Shown here: in pieces, positions 1 to 8,530 of the stretch
Layout: every line of letters begins with the position of its first letter
Position numbering within the stretch: position 1 is the first letter of the stretch
NCBI GenBank assembly: GCA_035500095.1
Contig: DATJXN010000120.1
Location: 1 to 50,553, forward strand
Direction: 5' to 3'
Source of the DNA: Candidatus Binataceae bacterium
GTDB lineage: Bacteria; Desulfobacterota; Binatia; Binatales; Binataceae
Length of the DNA: 50,553 nucleotides
Notes under the pieces: generated by a model
The model's database searches: none
What the model was told of the DNA's origin: nothing
What the model saw: only the letters and a program-made list of their open reading frames with translations
Position numbers and translations under genes: made by a program

Positions 1-1
1 C

Positions 2-724
2 GCCTACGGCGACGACGCCTCCATCGCTGCGCTCACCGCGCGCGCCGCATCAGCGGGTGCGCGCCCGCTCGCCGGCTTCGGCAGCCGGCTAAGCGGCGCA
101 CTGCTGGTGGTGGCTCCCGGGGCGAGGCCGTCCGCCGCCGAGGCGGCGGCGGACGGCCTCGCCCGCGACGTCACGCTGTTCGAGCAGCGCGGATGTCTCT
201 CGCCGCATCACATCTTCGTGGCGGGGGGCGCGGGCGCGGCGCGCCGCTTCGCGGCGCACCTCGCCCGCGCCCTTGCGCGCCTGGAACGGCGGCTGCCAGC
301 GCCGCAGCGGCTGCCACTTGGCGCCGCCGCCTCGATTCGCGCGCTCTGCGAGCGCGCGCGATGGCGCGCGCTCGCAGAGCGCGCGGGCCGCGGCGACGTG
401 GGGCTATGGGAAGGCCCGCGCATGGCCTGGACCGTCATCTACGACGCCGCAGCCGCTTTTTCCGCCTCGCCCGGCTATCGCACGGTGTTCGTCAGCGAGC
501 TTGAGCGCGCTGACGAACTCGGCTCGCGGCTCGGTGCGGCCGCCGGACGGCTGGAAGCCTTTGCGCTGGCCGCGCCGTTGGACGTTCGCGAGCGGCTCGC
601 CGCCGAATTGCGGCGGCTCGGCGCGACGTACGTGTGCGATCCGGGACGGATGCAATCGCCGCCGCTCGATTGGCCGCACGGCGGCGGTGCGATGCTCGAA
701 TTGTTGCGCGAGGCGGCGCGATGA
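2..724 (+). CDS. LuxC-like acyl-CoA/acyl-protein reductase, 3' part (5' end outside window)
   Basis: The reading frame is open from base 2, so the N-terminus lies upstream of the window; 240 residues are visible. The motif LFEQRGCLSPHH matches the active-site region of the LuxC family, whose Cys forms an acyl-thioester before NADPH-dependent reduction to an aldehyde. The preceding stretch FGSRLSGALLVV also fits the family. LuxC proteins reduce activated fatty acyl groups in the cytoplasm. The stop overlaps the start of the next gene (ATGA at 721-724), so this reductase and the class III aminotransferase are probably co-translated. That suggests an aldehyde-to-amine route. Family assignment is fairly sure; the substrate is unknown. 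Confidence 0.75.
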   Translation, partial: AYGDDASIAALTARAASAGARPLAGFGSRLSGALLVVAPGARPSAAEAAADGLARDVTLFEQRGCLSPHHIFVAGGAGAARRFAAHLARALARLERRLPAPQRLPLGAAASIRALCERARWRALAERAGRGDVGLWEGPRMAWTVIYDAAAAFSASPGYRTVFVSELERADELGSRLGAAAGRLEAFALAAPLDVRERLAAELRRLGATYVCDPGRMQSPPLDWPHGGGAMLELLREAAR

Positions 725-1938
725 GCGCGTTGAGACAGGCCTTCCTGCAACACGTCGCGCAGACCTCGCAGGCGCCGATCGGACTGGAGATCGCGCGCGC
801 CGAGGGTGCGTGGCTGTTCACGGCCGACGGACGGCGTTACCTCGATTTGATCGCAGGAATCGGTGTCTCGGCGCTCGGACACGGTCATCCGGCCGTGCTC
901 GCGGCGATCGCGGCGCAGGCCCGCCGCCACCTGCACGTGATGGTCTACGGCGAATACGTCATCGAAGCGCAGGTGCGGCTCGCCGAACGCCTCGCGCAGT
1001 TGCTGCCGGCCTCGCTCGGATGTGTCTATTTCACCAACAGCGGAGCCGAAGCGATCGAGGGCGCACTCAAGACAGCACGCAAGCACACGCGGCGCTCGCG
1101 TTTCGTGGCGTTTGACGGCGCATATCACGGCGACACGATGGCCGCGCTGGCCCTGATGGGAAACCCGGCGTTTCGCGCCCCGTTCGAACCACTGCCGGGC
1201 CCGGTAACCCACCTGCCCTACGATAACGCAGCCGCGCTGGAGGCGATCGATGCGACGGTTGCCGCGGTCGTGATCGAGCCGGTACAGGCCGAGGGTGGCG
1301 TGCGTATCCCTGCGGCCGGCTTCATGCGGTCGCTGCGCGAGCGATGCGACCGGACGGGAGCGCTTCTGATCTTCGACGAAGTGCTGACCGGGATGGGCCG
1401 CACCGGGCGGTTGTTTGCGATGGAGCACTTCGGCGTAGTGCCCGATCTCGTAGTGATGGCGAAAGCGCTGGGCGGCGGCCTGCCCTTGGGCGCGTTTTGC
1501 GGGTCAACCGAGCTCTTGGGGGAACTTGCGCGGAATCCACCGCTCGGTCACATCACCACCTTCGGCGGTCATCCACTGTCCTGCGCGGCTGGCCTAGCTA
1601 CGCTTGACGTAATTGTCAATCAACGCCTCTGGAAGCGGGCAGACACGCTTGGCGAGCAGCTGGCGCAGGGGCTTCGGCGGTTTAGCGCGTCGGAGCTTGC
1701 GGGCGTGCGCGCCATTGGAGCACTGATAGGCATCGAGTTCGCGAGCGCGGAGATCGCCCAGACTTTCGTTCGCGAATCGCTGGCCCGCGGCGTGATCGTA
1801 AACTGGACGTTGAATGCGGAGCGCGTGGTCAGGGTCGCGCCGCCGCTCAACCTGGGCGCCGCCGAAGTGGATTTCGCCCTGCGCGTGATGGACGAGGCGC
1901 TTGAAGCAGCCCGCGCCATCGGCAAATCTAGAGTCTGA
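721..1938 (+). CDS. Class III PLP-dependent aminotransferase
   Basis: The protein has 405 residues, the usual length for the acetylornithine/omega-amino-acid aminotransferase group. It shows the TNSGAEAIEGALK phosphate-binding region (about 105-117), the FDEV motif with cofactor-contacting Asp219, and the Schiff-base Lys248 in MAKALGGGLPLG. Start ATG 721 is chosen because it overlaps the upstream stop in ATGA; a longer in-frame extension to 634 would run through the reductase gene. Coupling to a LuxC-like reductase suggests that its amino acceptor is an aldehyde made by that enzyme, but an acetylornithine/GABA-type substrate cannot be excluded. Cytoplasmic. Confidence 0.88.
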   Translation: MSALRQAFLQHVAQTSQAPIGLEIARAEGAWLFTADGRRYLDLIAGIGVSALGHGHPAVLAAIAAQARRHLHVMVYGEYVIEAQVRLAERLAQLLPASLGCVYFTNSGAEAIEGALKTARKHTRRSRFVAFDGAYHGDTMAALALMGNPAFRAPFEPLPGPVTHLPYDNAAALEAIDATVAAVVIEPVQAEGGVRIPAAGFMRSLRERCDRTGALLIFDEVLTGMGRTGRLFAMEHFGVVPDLVVMAKALGGGLPLGAFCGSTELLGELARNPPLGHITTFGGHPLSCAAGLATLDVIVNQRLWKRADTLGEQLAQGLRRFSASELAGVRAIGALIGIEFASAEIAQTFVRESLARGVIVNWTLNAERVVRVAPPLNLGAAEVDFALRVMDEALEAARAIGKSRV

Positions 1939-1957
1939 GCGCCCCGGGGGGGGGACT

Positions 1958-3268
1958 ATGGCAACAGCTCAGTTCATAGCGGCGGACGAAGTCGGCGCTG
2001 ACCAGCCGGGGCTGATACTTAGTCCACGGCGTCCTGTAGCCGCCGACCGGCGCGTTCTGCTCGAGATCGATCACGACGCCGAAGCCATCAGCACCCTCAA
2101 GGTCGCGGGGCCGATTGCGATCTTTTTCCTGTTCGCCTACGGCAGCCTCGAGGTGCTGCGGTTCGGTCAGCATGAACTAAGCCCCTACCAGTACGCTGCG
2201 TTCGCGATCGTCACTGCGTTTTTCGGCCTTACCTGGCTGAGCGTGTTTCGCCGCTATTGGAAAGCCTGGACGCTGACTACCTGCGTCATTGTCATCGCGC
2301 TGTTCATAAAGATCGCGGCGCTCAACCACACTCCCGAACTCGCCTTTATCGCCATCGTTCTGTGCCCGTTCGCGACCGCGGCCTTCGTGATGTGGGGGCC
2401 GCGATGGCAGGGAATGCTCAACCTCGGATGCCTCGCCCTGTTCGGCGCGGCCCAGTTGTTCGTGCCCGCGCACGATCAGTACACGATTTATCGATGGCTG
2501 GGTTTTGTCGCCGCGCTGGTGTTGTCGTGGTTCACGGCGGTGTTTCTCGACCGCTACCGGGGCAAGCTGCGCGCGCAGATGGAGCAGCTGGCGGCGGCGG
2601 CCAAGTTCCGCGAGCGCCAGGTCGGCACGATGACCCATGACATCCGCAATCCCCTCGCCACGCTGGTAGGGCTCGTGACGCTGCTCGAGGAGGACGAGCT
2701 CAGCGAAAAAGAGACCACCCATCTGCTGGCCCGCGTCGGCTCGACCTCGCGCGCGATGGACTTGCTGGTTAAGAACGTGCTCGACATGTACCTGCTCGAA
2801 GAGGATAACCTCCAACCTCATCCGCGAGTCATCGACCCCAACGTCATCGTGCAGGAAGTTGCCGACGTTTACGGTCGCGAGGCGCGGCTTAAGGGGCTGC
2901 GGATGCGCACCGAGTTGGGCGGGATGCCGCGCGGCAGTCTCGATCCGCTCCATCTCGAGCGCATCACGGCCAACCTGCTCAGCAACGGCATCCAGCGCAC
3001 CGAAAGCGGCGAAGTGGTGCTGCGCACCTTCTTAAGCGGCGGCAAGGTGATCGTTGAGGTTCAGGACACCGGCCCGCAGCTCAGTCAGGAACAATTCTCG
3101 CACCTGTTCGAGCGGCCGGTGCAAGATCGGCAGGGGATGGGTTCGTCAGGCTGGAAGCTATACATCGCGCGCGCGCTTACCGAGACCAACGGCGGCACCG
3201 TAAGCGCGCGCACGCATGCCAACCGCGGGCTGACCCTGATCGCCGAAATTCCCTTCTGGGAGCCCTGA
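1958..3268 (+). CDS. Membrane sensor histidine kinase, orphan
   Basis: The 436-residue protein has about five to six hydrophobic segments between residues 48 and 197, a short coiled linker, a HisKA dimerisation box with phospho-acceptor His227 in MTHDIRNPLATL, and a C-terminal HATPase domain. The N-box (ANLLSNGIQR, about 338-347) is divergent. The G1 box reads DTGPQL where DxGxG is usual, and the G2 box is GMGSSGWKL. ATG 1958 is chosen because the in-frame start at 1901 lies inside the aminotransferase gene. A run of nine G (1946-1954) ends 3 nt before the ATG and may act as the Shine-Dalgarno. No response regulator gene is adjacent. It lies 175 bp upstream of the Fe-S/NrfD-molybdoenzyme pair, so it may sense redox or substrate for them; that is inference. 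Confidence 0.85.
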   Translation: MATAQFIAADEVGADQPGLILSPRRPVAADRRVLLEIDHDAEAISTLKVAGPIAIFFLFAYGSLEVLRFGQHELSPYQYAAFAIVTAFFGLTWLSVFRRYWKAWTLTTCVIVIALFIKIAALNHTPELAFIAIVLCPFATAAFVMWGPRWQGMLNLGCLALFGAAQLFVPAHDQYTIYRWLGFVAALVLSWFTAVFLDRYRGKLRAQMEQLAAAAKFRERQVGTMTHDIRNPLATLVGLVTLLEEDELSEKETTHLLARVGSTSRAMDLLVKNVLDMYLLEEDNLQPHPRVIDPNVIVQEVADVYGREARLKGLRMRTELGGMPRGSLDPLHLERITANLLSNGIQRTESGEVVLRTFLSGGKVIVEVQDTGPQLSQEQFSHLFERPVQDRQGMGSSGWKLYIARALTETNGGTVSARTHANRGLTLIAEIPFWEP

Positions 3269-3443
3269 GCCCGTATGCGGCAGCCGCGCCGCTTCTACTG
3301 TTTCGCAGCTCCGCCGTTCCTGTAGTAAGAGAAAAGACGTCGGCCGCCGCCGTAGCGGCTTGCCGGACGATGATTTCCCTTGGATAGCTTCTCTACCGCT
3401 CCTGCCGGCGCCTTGCGGCAGTGACGCGAGGGGGGACTCGCGC

Positions 3444-4973
3444 GTGCGTTATGGTTTCGTGATCGACCAGAACCGATGCATCGGATGCCACGCATGCACG
3501 GTCGCCTGCAAGGACGAGCATAAGGTCCCGGTCGGCGTCTTCCGCACCTGGGTCAAATACATCGAGAAGGGTTCCTTTCCCGGCACCAGCCGCCATTTCG
3601 GCGTGATGCGCTGCAATCACTGCGAGCAGGCGCCCTGCGTCGAGATCTGCCCGACCAGGGCGCTCTTCAGGCGCGACAATGGGATCGTCGATTTCGACAA
3701 CAGCCGCTGCATCGGATGCAAATCATGCATGCAGGCCTGCCCCTACGACGCGCTTTACATCGACCCGGCGACCAGCACAGCCGCCAAGTGCAACTTCTGC
3801 GCGCATCGCGTCGAAGCCAACCTCGAGCCGGCCTGCGTCGTGGTCTGTCCCACGCAGGCGATCATGACCGGCGACCTCGACGATCCGCAAAGCCGCGTAA
3901 GTCGCATCGTGGCGACGCAGAAGGTCGCGGCCCGCAAGCCGCACAAGGGCACACAGCCCAAGCTCTTTTATGTCGGTATCGAGGGCGACCTGCTGCAGCC
4001 GTCGATGATGCGGCCGGAAGAAAGCTCGATGTGGGCCGACCACAATCCGCTCGGCGGCGAACGTCCGCCGACCGGCGAAGACGCCGGCGGCGTCGCGCCC
4101 GGCTCGTCGCGCATCGTATATGACGTCGCGCATCCCGCGCCCTGGGGAGCGATTCCTGCGGCGTACCTATGGACCAAATCAATCGCGGCGGGCGCGCTGC
4201 TCGTCGCCGCTATGCTGTTCGCGACGCCGAGCGGCGGCGACCGCGTCCTGGTTGATATCGCCGGTCCAACTGTTGCCCTGCTGTTTCTCGGCATCACGGT
4301 CGTGCTGTTGGTCGCGGACCTCAAGCAGCCGTGGCGTTTTTACTATCTGCTAACCAAACCCAATTTTCGCTCGTGGCTGGTCTGGGGAACGTACATCCTG
4401 ATGATCTATGGCGCGCTCGCGACGGCGTGGCTCGCCTGCGGCATCTTCGCCCGCTCGGTCCCCGACGTTCTGGCGACCGCGACCGCTATCTTTGGGGTCG
4501 CCTCGGCCTGCTACTCGGCATTCCTCTTCGCCCAGGCCAAGGGCCGCGATCTCTGGCAAAGCCCGATCTTCATCTGGCACCTGCTGGTGCAGGCGCTTAT
4601 TGGCGGCGCGGCGATTCTGTTACTTGCGGCCGCGCTGCTCGGCTCTACGGATGCCGTGAGTTATATGTCGGCGATGGTTCTGTTGTTGGCGCTGATCCTC
4701 GGGCTCGCGATGATCCTTATCGAACTCACGCTGCCGGCAATGAGCGAGGATTTTCGCCGCGCCGCCGAACTCATCCTGCGCGGCGCTCTCGGCCGGCGCT
4801 TCTGGGGCGCAGCCGTGGTGCTCGGGACCCTCGTGCCGTCTTCCTTGCTCGGAGTCGCGATGGCAACGAACACGATGGCGCTCGCGACTATCGCGGCCGT
4901 CCTCAGCCTGTTCGGATTGTGGGTGTTCGAGAATATCTTCATCGAAGCCGGACAGGCGGTGCCGCTCAGTTAG
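3444..4973 (+). CDS. Ferredoxin-type four-[4Fe-4S] subunit fused to NrfD/PsrC membrane subunit
   Basis: One 509-residue polypeptide joins two subunits that are usually separate. Residues 1-170 carry sixteen Cys in four groups (CIGCHACTVAC from Cys12, CNHC, CIGCKSCMQAC, CNFC with distal Cys), typical of DmsB/PsrB/FdhB electron-transfer subunits. From about residue 245 to the end there are eight or so hydrophobic helices of the NrfD type, which exchange electrons with quinone. GTG 3444 is chosen because GAGGGGGG at 3428-3435 lies 8 nt upstream and the first residues then lead directly into the first Cys cluster; the TTG at 3360 adds a non-conserved stretch. No signal peptide precedes the ferredoxin part, so it should face the cytoplasm. 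It forms an operon with the molybdoenzyme 29 bp downstream. Confidence 0.88.
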   Translation: MRYGFVIDQNRCIGCHACTVACKDEHKVPVGVFRTWVKYIEKGSFPGTSRHFGVMRCNHCEQAPCVEICPTRALFRRDNGIVDFDNSRCIGCKSCMQACPYDALYIDPATSTAAKCNFCAHRVEANLEPACVVVCPTQAIMTGDLDDPQSRVSRIVATQKVAARKPHKGTQPKLFYVGIEGDLLQPSMMRPEESSMWADHNPLGGERPPTGEDAGGVAPGSSRIVYDVAHPAPWGAIPAAYLWTKSIAAGALLVAAMLFATPSGGDRVLVDIAGPTVALLFLGITVVLLVADLKQPWRFYYLLTKPNFRSWLVWGTYILMIYGALATAWLACGIFARSVPDVLATATAIFGVASACYSAFLFAQAKGRDLWQSPIFIWHLLVQALIGGAAILLLAAALLGSTDAVSYMSAMVLLLALILGLAMILIELTLPAMSEDFRRAAELILRGALGRRFWGAAVVLGTLVPSSLLGVAMATNTMALATIAAVLSLFGLWVFENIFIEAGQAVPLS

Positions 4974-5002
4974 CGGGCGGTACCGCTGAGACAAGAGGAA
5001 CG

Positions 5003-7834
5003 ATGGCTGAAGCGAAGGACACGCCTGAGCCGCTCAATCCGGCGGCGATGGAACTGGAGGCGCCAGCCGGCGGGCTAAGCGCGTTCCCACCGATCGAGCG
5101 ATGGGACGACTGGGTCGAGTACGACCCGGCCGCGTGGCCGCGCAAGGTCGAGAAACGTTACACGCTGGTGCCGACCGTATGCTTCAACTGCGAGGCCGGA
5201 TGCGGCCTGCTCGGATACGTCGACAAGAGCGACTTTACGATCCGCAAGTTCGAAGGCAACCCGGCGCATCCGGGAAGCCGCGGCCGCAACTGCGCCAAGG
5301 GTCCCGCGACGATCAATCAGGTCACCGACCCCGAACGTATCCGCTACCCGATGCGGCGCGCGGGGCAGCGCGGCGAGGGCAAATGGGAGCGCGTGACGTG
5401 GGATGAGGCGCTCGACGATCTGGCCGGGCGAATCCGCCGCGCGCTGGTCGACGGACGCCGCAACGAGATCGTCTACCACGTCGGCCGCCCCGGCCATGAA
5501 CTGATTTACAACCATCGCATCCTGCACGCCTGGGGAATCGACGGACACAACAGCCATACCAACGTATGTTCCGCCGGCGCCCGCACCGGCTACGCGTTCT
5601 GGCACGGCGCGGACCGGCCCTCGCCCGATCACGCGAACGCCCGCTTTATCCTGCTGCTCAGCTCGCACCTGGAGGCGGGCCACTACTTCAACCCGCATGC
5701 GCAGCGGATTATCGAGGCGAAGCAGCGCGGCGCGCGGGTCTGCGTGATCGATACGCGGCTCTCCAATACCGCAACCAAGGCGGATTGGTGGATGTCCACC
5801 TGGCCGGGCACGGAGGCCGCCGTGCTGCTGGCGATGTGCCACGTGATCCTGCGCGAGCGGCTTTACGATCGCGAGTTTCTGCGCCGCTGGGTCAACTGGG
5901 AGGAATACCTGCGCGAAGAGCATCCCGGTCGCGCGCAGACTTTCGAGGCGTTCCTGGAGGCGCTCGCCGAGGTTTACGCGCAATACACGCCCGAGTTCGC
6001 CGAGCACGAATCAGGGGCGCCGGCGAGCGTAATCGTCGAAGTCGCGCGGGAGATCGGGCGCGCCGGTCCGGCGCTGGCGACCCACGTATGGCGCAACGCG
6101 GCGGCGGGCAACCTGGGCGGATGGCAGGTGGCGCGCGCGCTGGAGTTCCTGGTGGTCCTGATGGGAGCGGTGGACGCGCCCGGCGGCACCGCGCCCAACT
6201 CCGCCAACAAGTTCGTGCCGGCGCCGCCGATGATGCCGCCGCCGGCGAAGATGTGGAACGAGCTGATGTGGCCGCGCGAGTTTCCGCTCGCCTTCTTCGA
6301 GATGAGCTTCCTGCTGCCGCATTTCCTCAAGCAGGGCCGCGGAAAAATCAGCGCCTACTTCACCCGCGTTTACAATCCCGTGTGGACCAATCCCGACGGG
6401 ATGAGCTGGATCGAGGCGCTCACCGACGAGAGCAAGATCGAACGCCACGCGTGCCTTACGCCGATCTGGAGCGAGACCGCGCAGTTCGCCGACTACGTGC
6501 TGCCGATGGGCCACGGACCGGAGCGCCATGATCTGCTGAGCCAGGAGACCCACGCCGCGCGCTGGATCGGATTTCGCCAGCCGGTCGCGCGGGTCGCGCT
6601 GGAGCGCGCGGGCAAGCGCTTCAACTTCACCTACGAGGCCCATCGCGAAGCCGGCCTGGGCGAGGTCTGGGAAGAGGACGAGTTCTGGATCGAGTTGTCG
6701 TGGAGAATCGACCCCGACGGCGCGCTCGGCATCCGCAAATACTTCGAGTCGCCGTATCGCCCGGGAGAAAAACTGACGGTCGAGGATTTCTATCGCTGGA
6801 TTTTCGACAACAGCGTGCCCGGCCTGCCTGCCGCGGCGGCGAAAGAAAACCTCGCGCCGCTAGCCTACATGCGCAAGTACGGCGCGTTCCTGATCGAGGA
6901 AGGCTCCTACCGGGTTCACGAAAAGGCGCCGCCCGCGCGCGACCTTGAAGACGCCGCGGTCGATCCGGCGAGTAAAGTCATCACGCACGGAGGCGCCGCC
7001 GTCGGCGTCGAGATCGACGGCCGCGCGCACGTGGGTTTTCCCACGCCCTCGCGCAAGCTGGAGTTCTACTCAAGGACGCTCAAGGAATGGAAATGGCCTG
7101 AGTATTCTATTCCGACCTACATCAGAAGCCACGTGCACTGGAGCAAAATCGATCGCGCGCGCGGCGAAATGCTGCTGCTGCCGACGTTCCGCCTGCCGAC
7201 GCTGGTACATACTCGCTCCGCCAACGCCAAGTGGCTATACGAAATATCCAATCGCAATCCGCTCTGGCTTAACCCCGAAGACGCGCGGCGCTTCAGCGTC
7301 GACACCAGCGGGCTGCTCAAGATCGCCACCGAGATCGGTTATTTCATCGACAAGGTATGGGTGACCGAATCGATTCGGCCGGGCGTGATCGCGTGCTCGC
7401 ATCATCTGGGGCGCTGGCGTCTGCAGGAGGAAAGCGGCGGCGAGCGATGGGCCAGCGGACTGGTCGAATTGACCCGCAAGGAGGAGGGCGCCTGGATGAT
7501 GCGGCAGGTGCACGGCGTCCGACCGTTTGCGAGCGCCGACCCCGATTCGGAGCGCGTTTGGTGGCAGGACGCCGGCGTGCATCAGAACCTGATTTTCCCC
7601 GTGCAACCCGATCCCATAAGCGGTCAGCACTGCTGGCATCAGAAGGTCACGGTCAGCGGCGCGGGGCCGGAGGATCGCTACGGCGACATCTTTGTCGACA
7701 CGCGCAAGTCGCACGAGGTGTATCGCCGATGGCTCGAGATGACGCGGCCCGCTCCCGGCCCCGGCGGGCTGCGGCGTCCGACCTGGCTTGCGCGCGTATA
7801 TCGGCCGGCGCCCGAGGCGTTCTACATCAAGTAG
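5003..7834 (+). CDS. Molybdopterin oxidoreductase catalytic subunit (DMSO reductase superfamily)
   Basis: The 943-residue protein begins at ATG 5003 behind AGAGGAA. It has the N-terminal [4Fe-4S] motif Cys60-x2-Cys63-x3-Cys67 with Cys97 in GRNCAKG, and a probable Mo/W ligand Cys189 in HTNVCSAGAR. The dinucleotide-binding C-terminal region follows (about 800-900). No twin-arginine signal is present, so the enzyme should stay in the cytoplasm, unlike PsrA, PhsA and NapA. The frame is open upstream to 4331, but that part overlaps the NrfD gene and is not coding. The Fe-S/NrfD protein just upstream would link it to the quinone pool. Substrate cannot be assigned: formate, a sulfur compound or an organic compound are all possible. 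Confidence 0.88.
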   Translation: MAEAKDTPEPLNPAAMELEAPAGGLSAFPPIERWDDWVEYDPAAWPRKVEKRYTLVPTVCFNCEAGCGLLGYVDKSDFTIRKFEGNPAHPGSRGRNCAKGPATINQVTDPERIRYPMRRAGQRGEGKWERVTWDEALDDLAGRIRRALVDGRRNEIVYHVGRPGHELIYNHRILHAWGIDGHNSHTNVCSAGARTGYAFWHGADRPSPDHANARFILLLSSHLEAGHYFNPHAQRIIEAKQRGARVCVIDTRLSNTATKADWWMSTWPGTEAAVLLAMCHVILRERLYDREFLRRWVNWEEYLREEHPGRAQTFEAFLEALAEVYAQYTPEFAEHESGAPASVIVEVAREIGRAGPALATHVWRNAAAGNLGGWQVARALEFLVVLMGAVDAPGGTAPNSANKFVPAPPMMPPPAKMWNELMWPREFPLAFFEMSFLLPHFLKQGRGKISAYFTRVYNPVWTNPDGMSWIEALTDESKIERHACLTPIWSETAQFADYVLPMGHGPERHDLLSQETHAARWIGFRQPVARVALERAGKRFNFTYEAHREAGLGEVWEEDEFWIELSWRIDPDGALGIRKYFESPYRPGEKLTVEDFYRWIFDNSVPGLPAAAAKENLAPLAYMRKYGAFLIEEGSYRVHEKAPPARDLEDAAVDPASKVITHGGAAVGVEIDGRAHVGFPTPSRKLEFYSRTLKEWKWPEYSIPTYIRSHVHWSKIDRARGEMLLLPTFRLPTLVHTRSANAKWLYEISNRNPLWLNPEDARRFSVDTSGLLKIATEIGYFIDKVWVTESIRPGVIACSHHLGRWRLQEESGGERWASGLVELTRKEEGAWMMRQVHGVRPFASADPDSERVWWQDAGVHQNLIFPVQPDPISGQHCWHQKVTVSGAGPEDRYGDIFVDTRKSHEVYRRWLEMTRPAPGPGGLRRPTWLARVYRPAPEAFYIK

Positions 7835-7901
7835 CGCGAAATCCGCAAAATCCGGCAATCCGACTGCACCAGCCGCGCGTGAGAGCGCAGCGCGCGGCCA
7901 G

Positions 7902-8378
7902 CTAGTAGTGCATCGCGACCGTCAGCCATTGCTCGCCGCCCGCGTAGTCGAAAGCGGCGGCCTTGAACGATGGCGGGGCGAACACCGGTCTGACATTGTT
8001 CGAGAACGCGTACCCCTCCTTGGGCATTCCGAACCAGCTGCGATCGAACTCGCCGTTGCTGTTCTCGTCGTGAAAAGCGACCAGCGCGTATTTGCCCGGT
8101 GCGATGCCTGCAAAATCGCACTCGGCGCTACGATTCCTGATCGCCACGACCGCGTGCCCGACGGCCCGATTCGAATCCGAGGGGAAGGCCTCCGGCAAAT
8201 CGTAGAGCGTGCAAATCACCTGGCCCTTCGAATCGCGAAGACCCGCCACTCGCACGCGGAGGCCTGCGGAGGGAATGCGACGCGCGACCCGCACGACAAC
8301 GGGCGCGGACGCGGGCGCCGCCGTCGCGGCGGCGAGCATCATCAGGATGCAGGCAAAGGTGATGGCTTTGTTCGGCAT
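7902..8378 (-). CDS. DUF2141 family secreted protein
   Basis: The 158-residue protein begins at ATG 8378 with a clear signal peptide (hydrophobic stretch at residues 5-22, then Ala-rich cleavage region). The mature part contains GQVICTLYDLPEAFP and KYALVAFHDENSNGEFD, the small beta-rich domain known as DUF2141, which often ends with a DxNxNGxxD loop and a GYAFSNN-like segment, both seen here. Function of the family is unknown; it is expected in the periplasm or outer membrane. It lies 152 bp downstream of ribF on the same strand, and a 7-bp hairpin sits between them, so it may have its own promoter. Longer readings of this frame run into ribF and are not used. Confidence 0.8.
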   Translation of the reverse strand: MPNKAITFACILMMLAAATAAPASAPVVVRVARRIPSAGLRVRVAGLRDSKGQVICTLYDLPEAFPSDSNRAVGHAVVAIRNRSAECDFAGIAPGKYALVAFHDENSNGEFDRSWFGMPKEGYAFSNNVRPVFAPPSFKAAAFDYAGGEQWLTVAMHY

Positions 8379-8460
8379 GCAAGAGCCGCGTCGCGCCGCC
8401 ACGCTCCGTAGCGTCCCGTTATCCGGTCGGCGCGCGCCGCGCGAGGATTCGCGCGCCCGC

Positions 8461-8479
8461 GCCCCGCCTCCAGCGGGGC
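8461..8479 (-). terminator. Hairpin downstream of ribF
   Basis: On the minus strand GCCCCGC and GCGGGGC pair perfectly around a 5-nt loop (7 bp), about 50 nt after the ribF stop. No T-run follows, so it is only a candidate attenuating or processing structure between ribF and the DUF2141 gene. Confidence 0.3.
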
Positions 8480-8530
8480 ACGAGCGAAAATACGCCTCCG
8501 CGAGGCCCCCGGTTTCGGCAATTCGAACGC

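Noticed and set aside
475..1428. Minus-strand open frame opposite the reductase and aminotransferase
   Set aside because: Antisense shadow in a high-GC stretch; no motif or ribosome binding site.
4331..5002. In-frame extension of the molybdoenzyme into the NrfD gene
   Set aside because: It would overlap a conserved membrane protein; ATG 5003 with AGAGGAA explains the true start.
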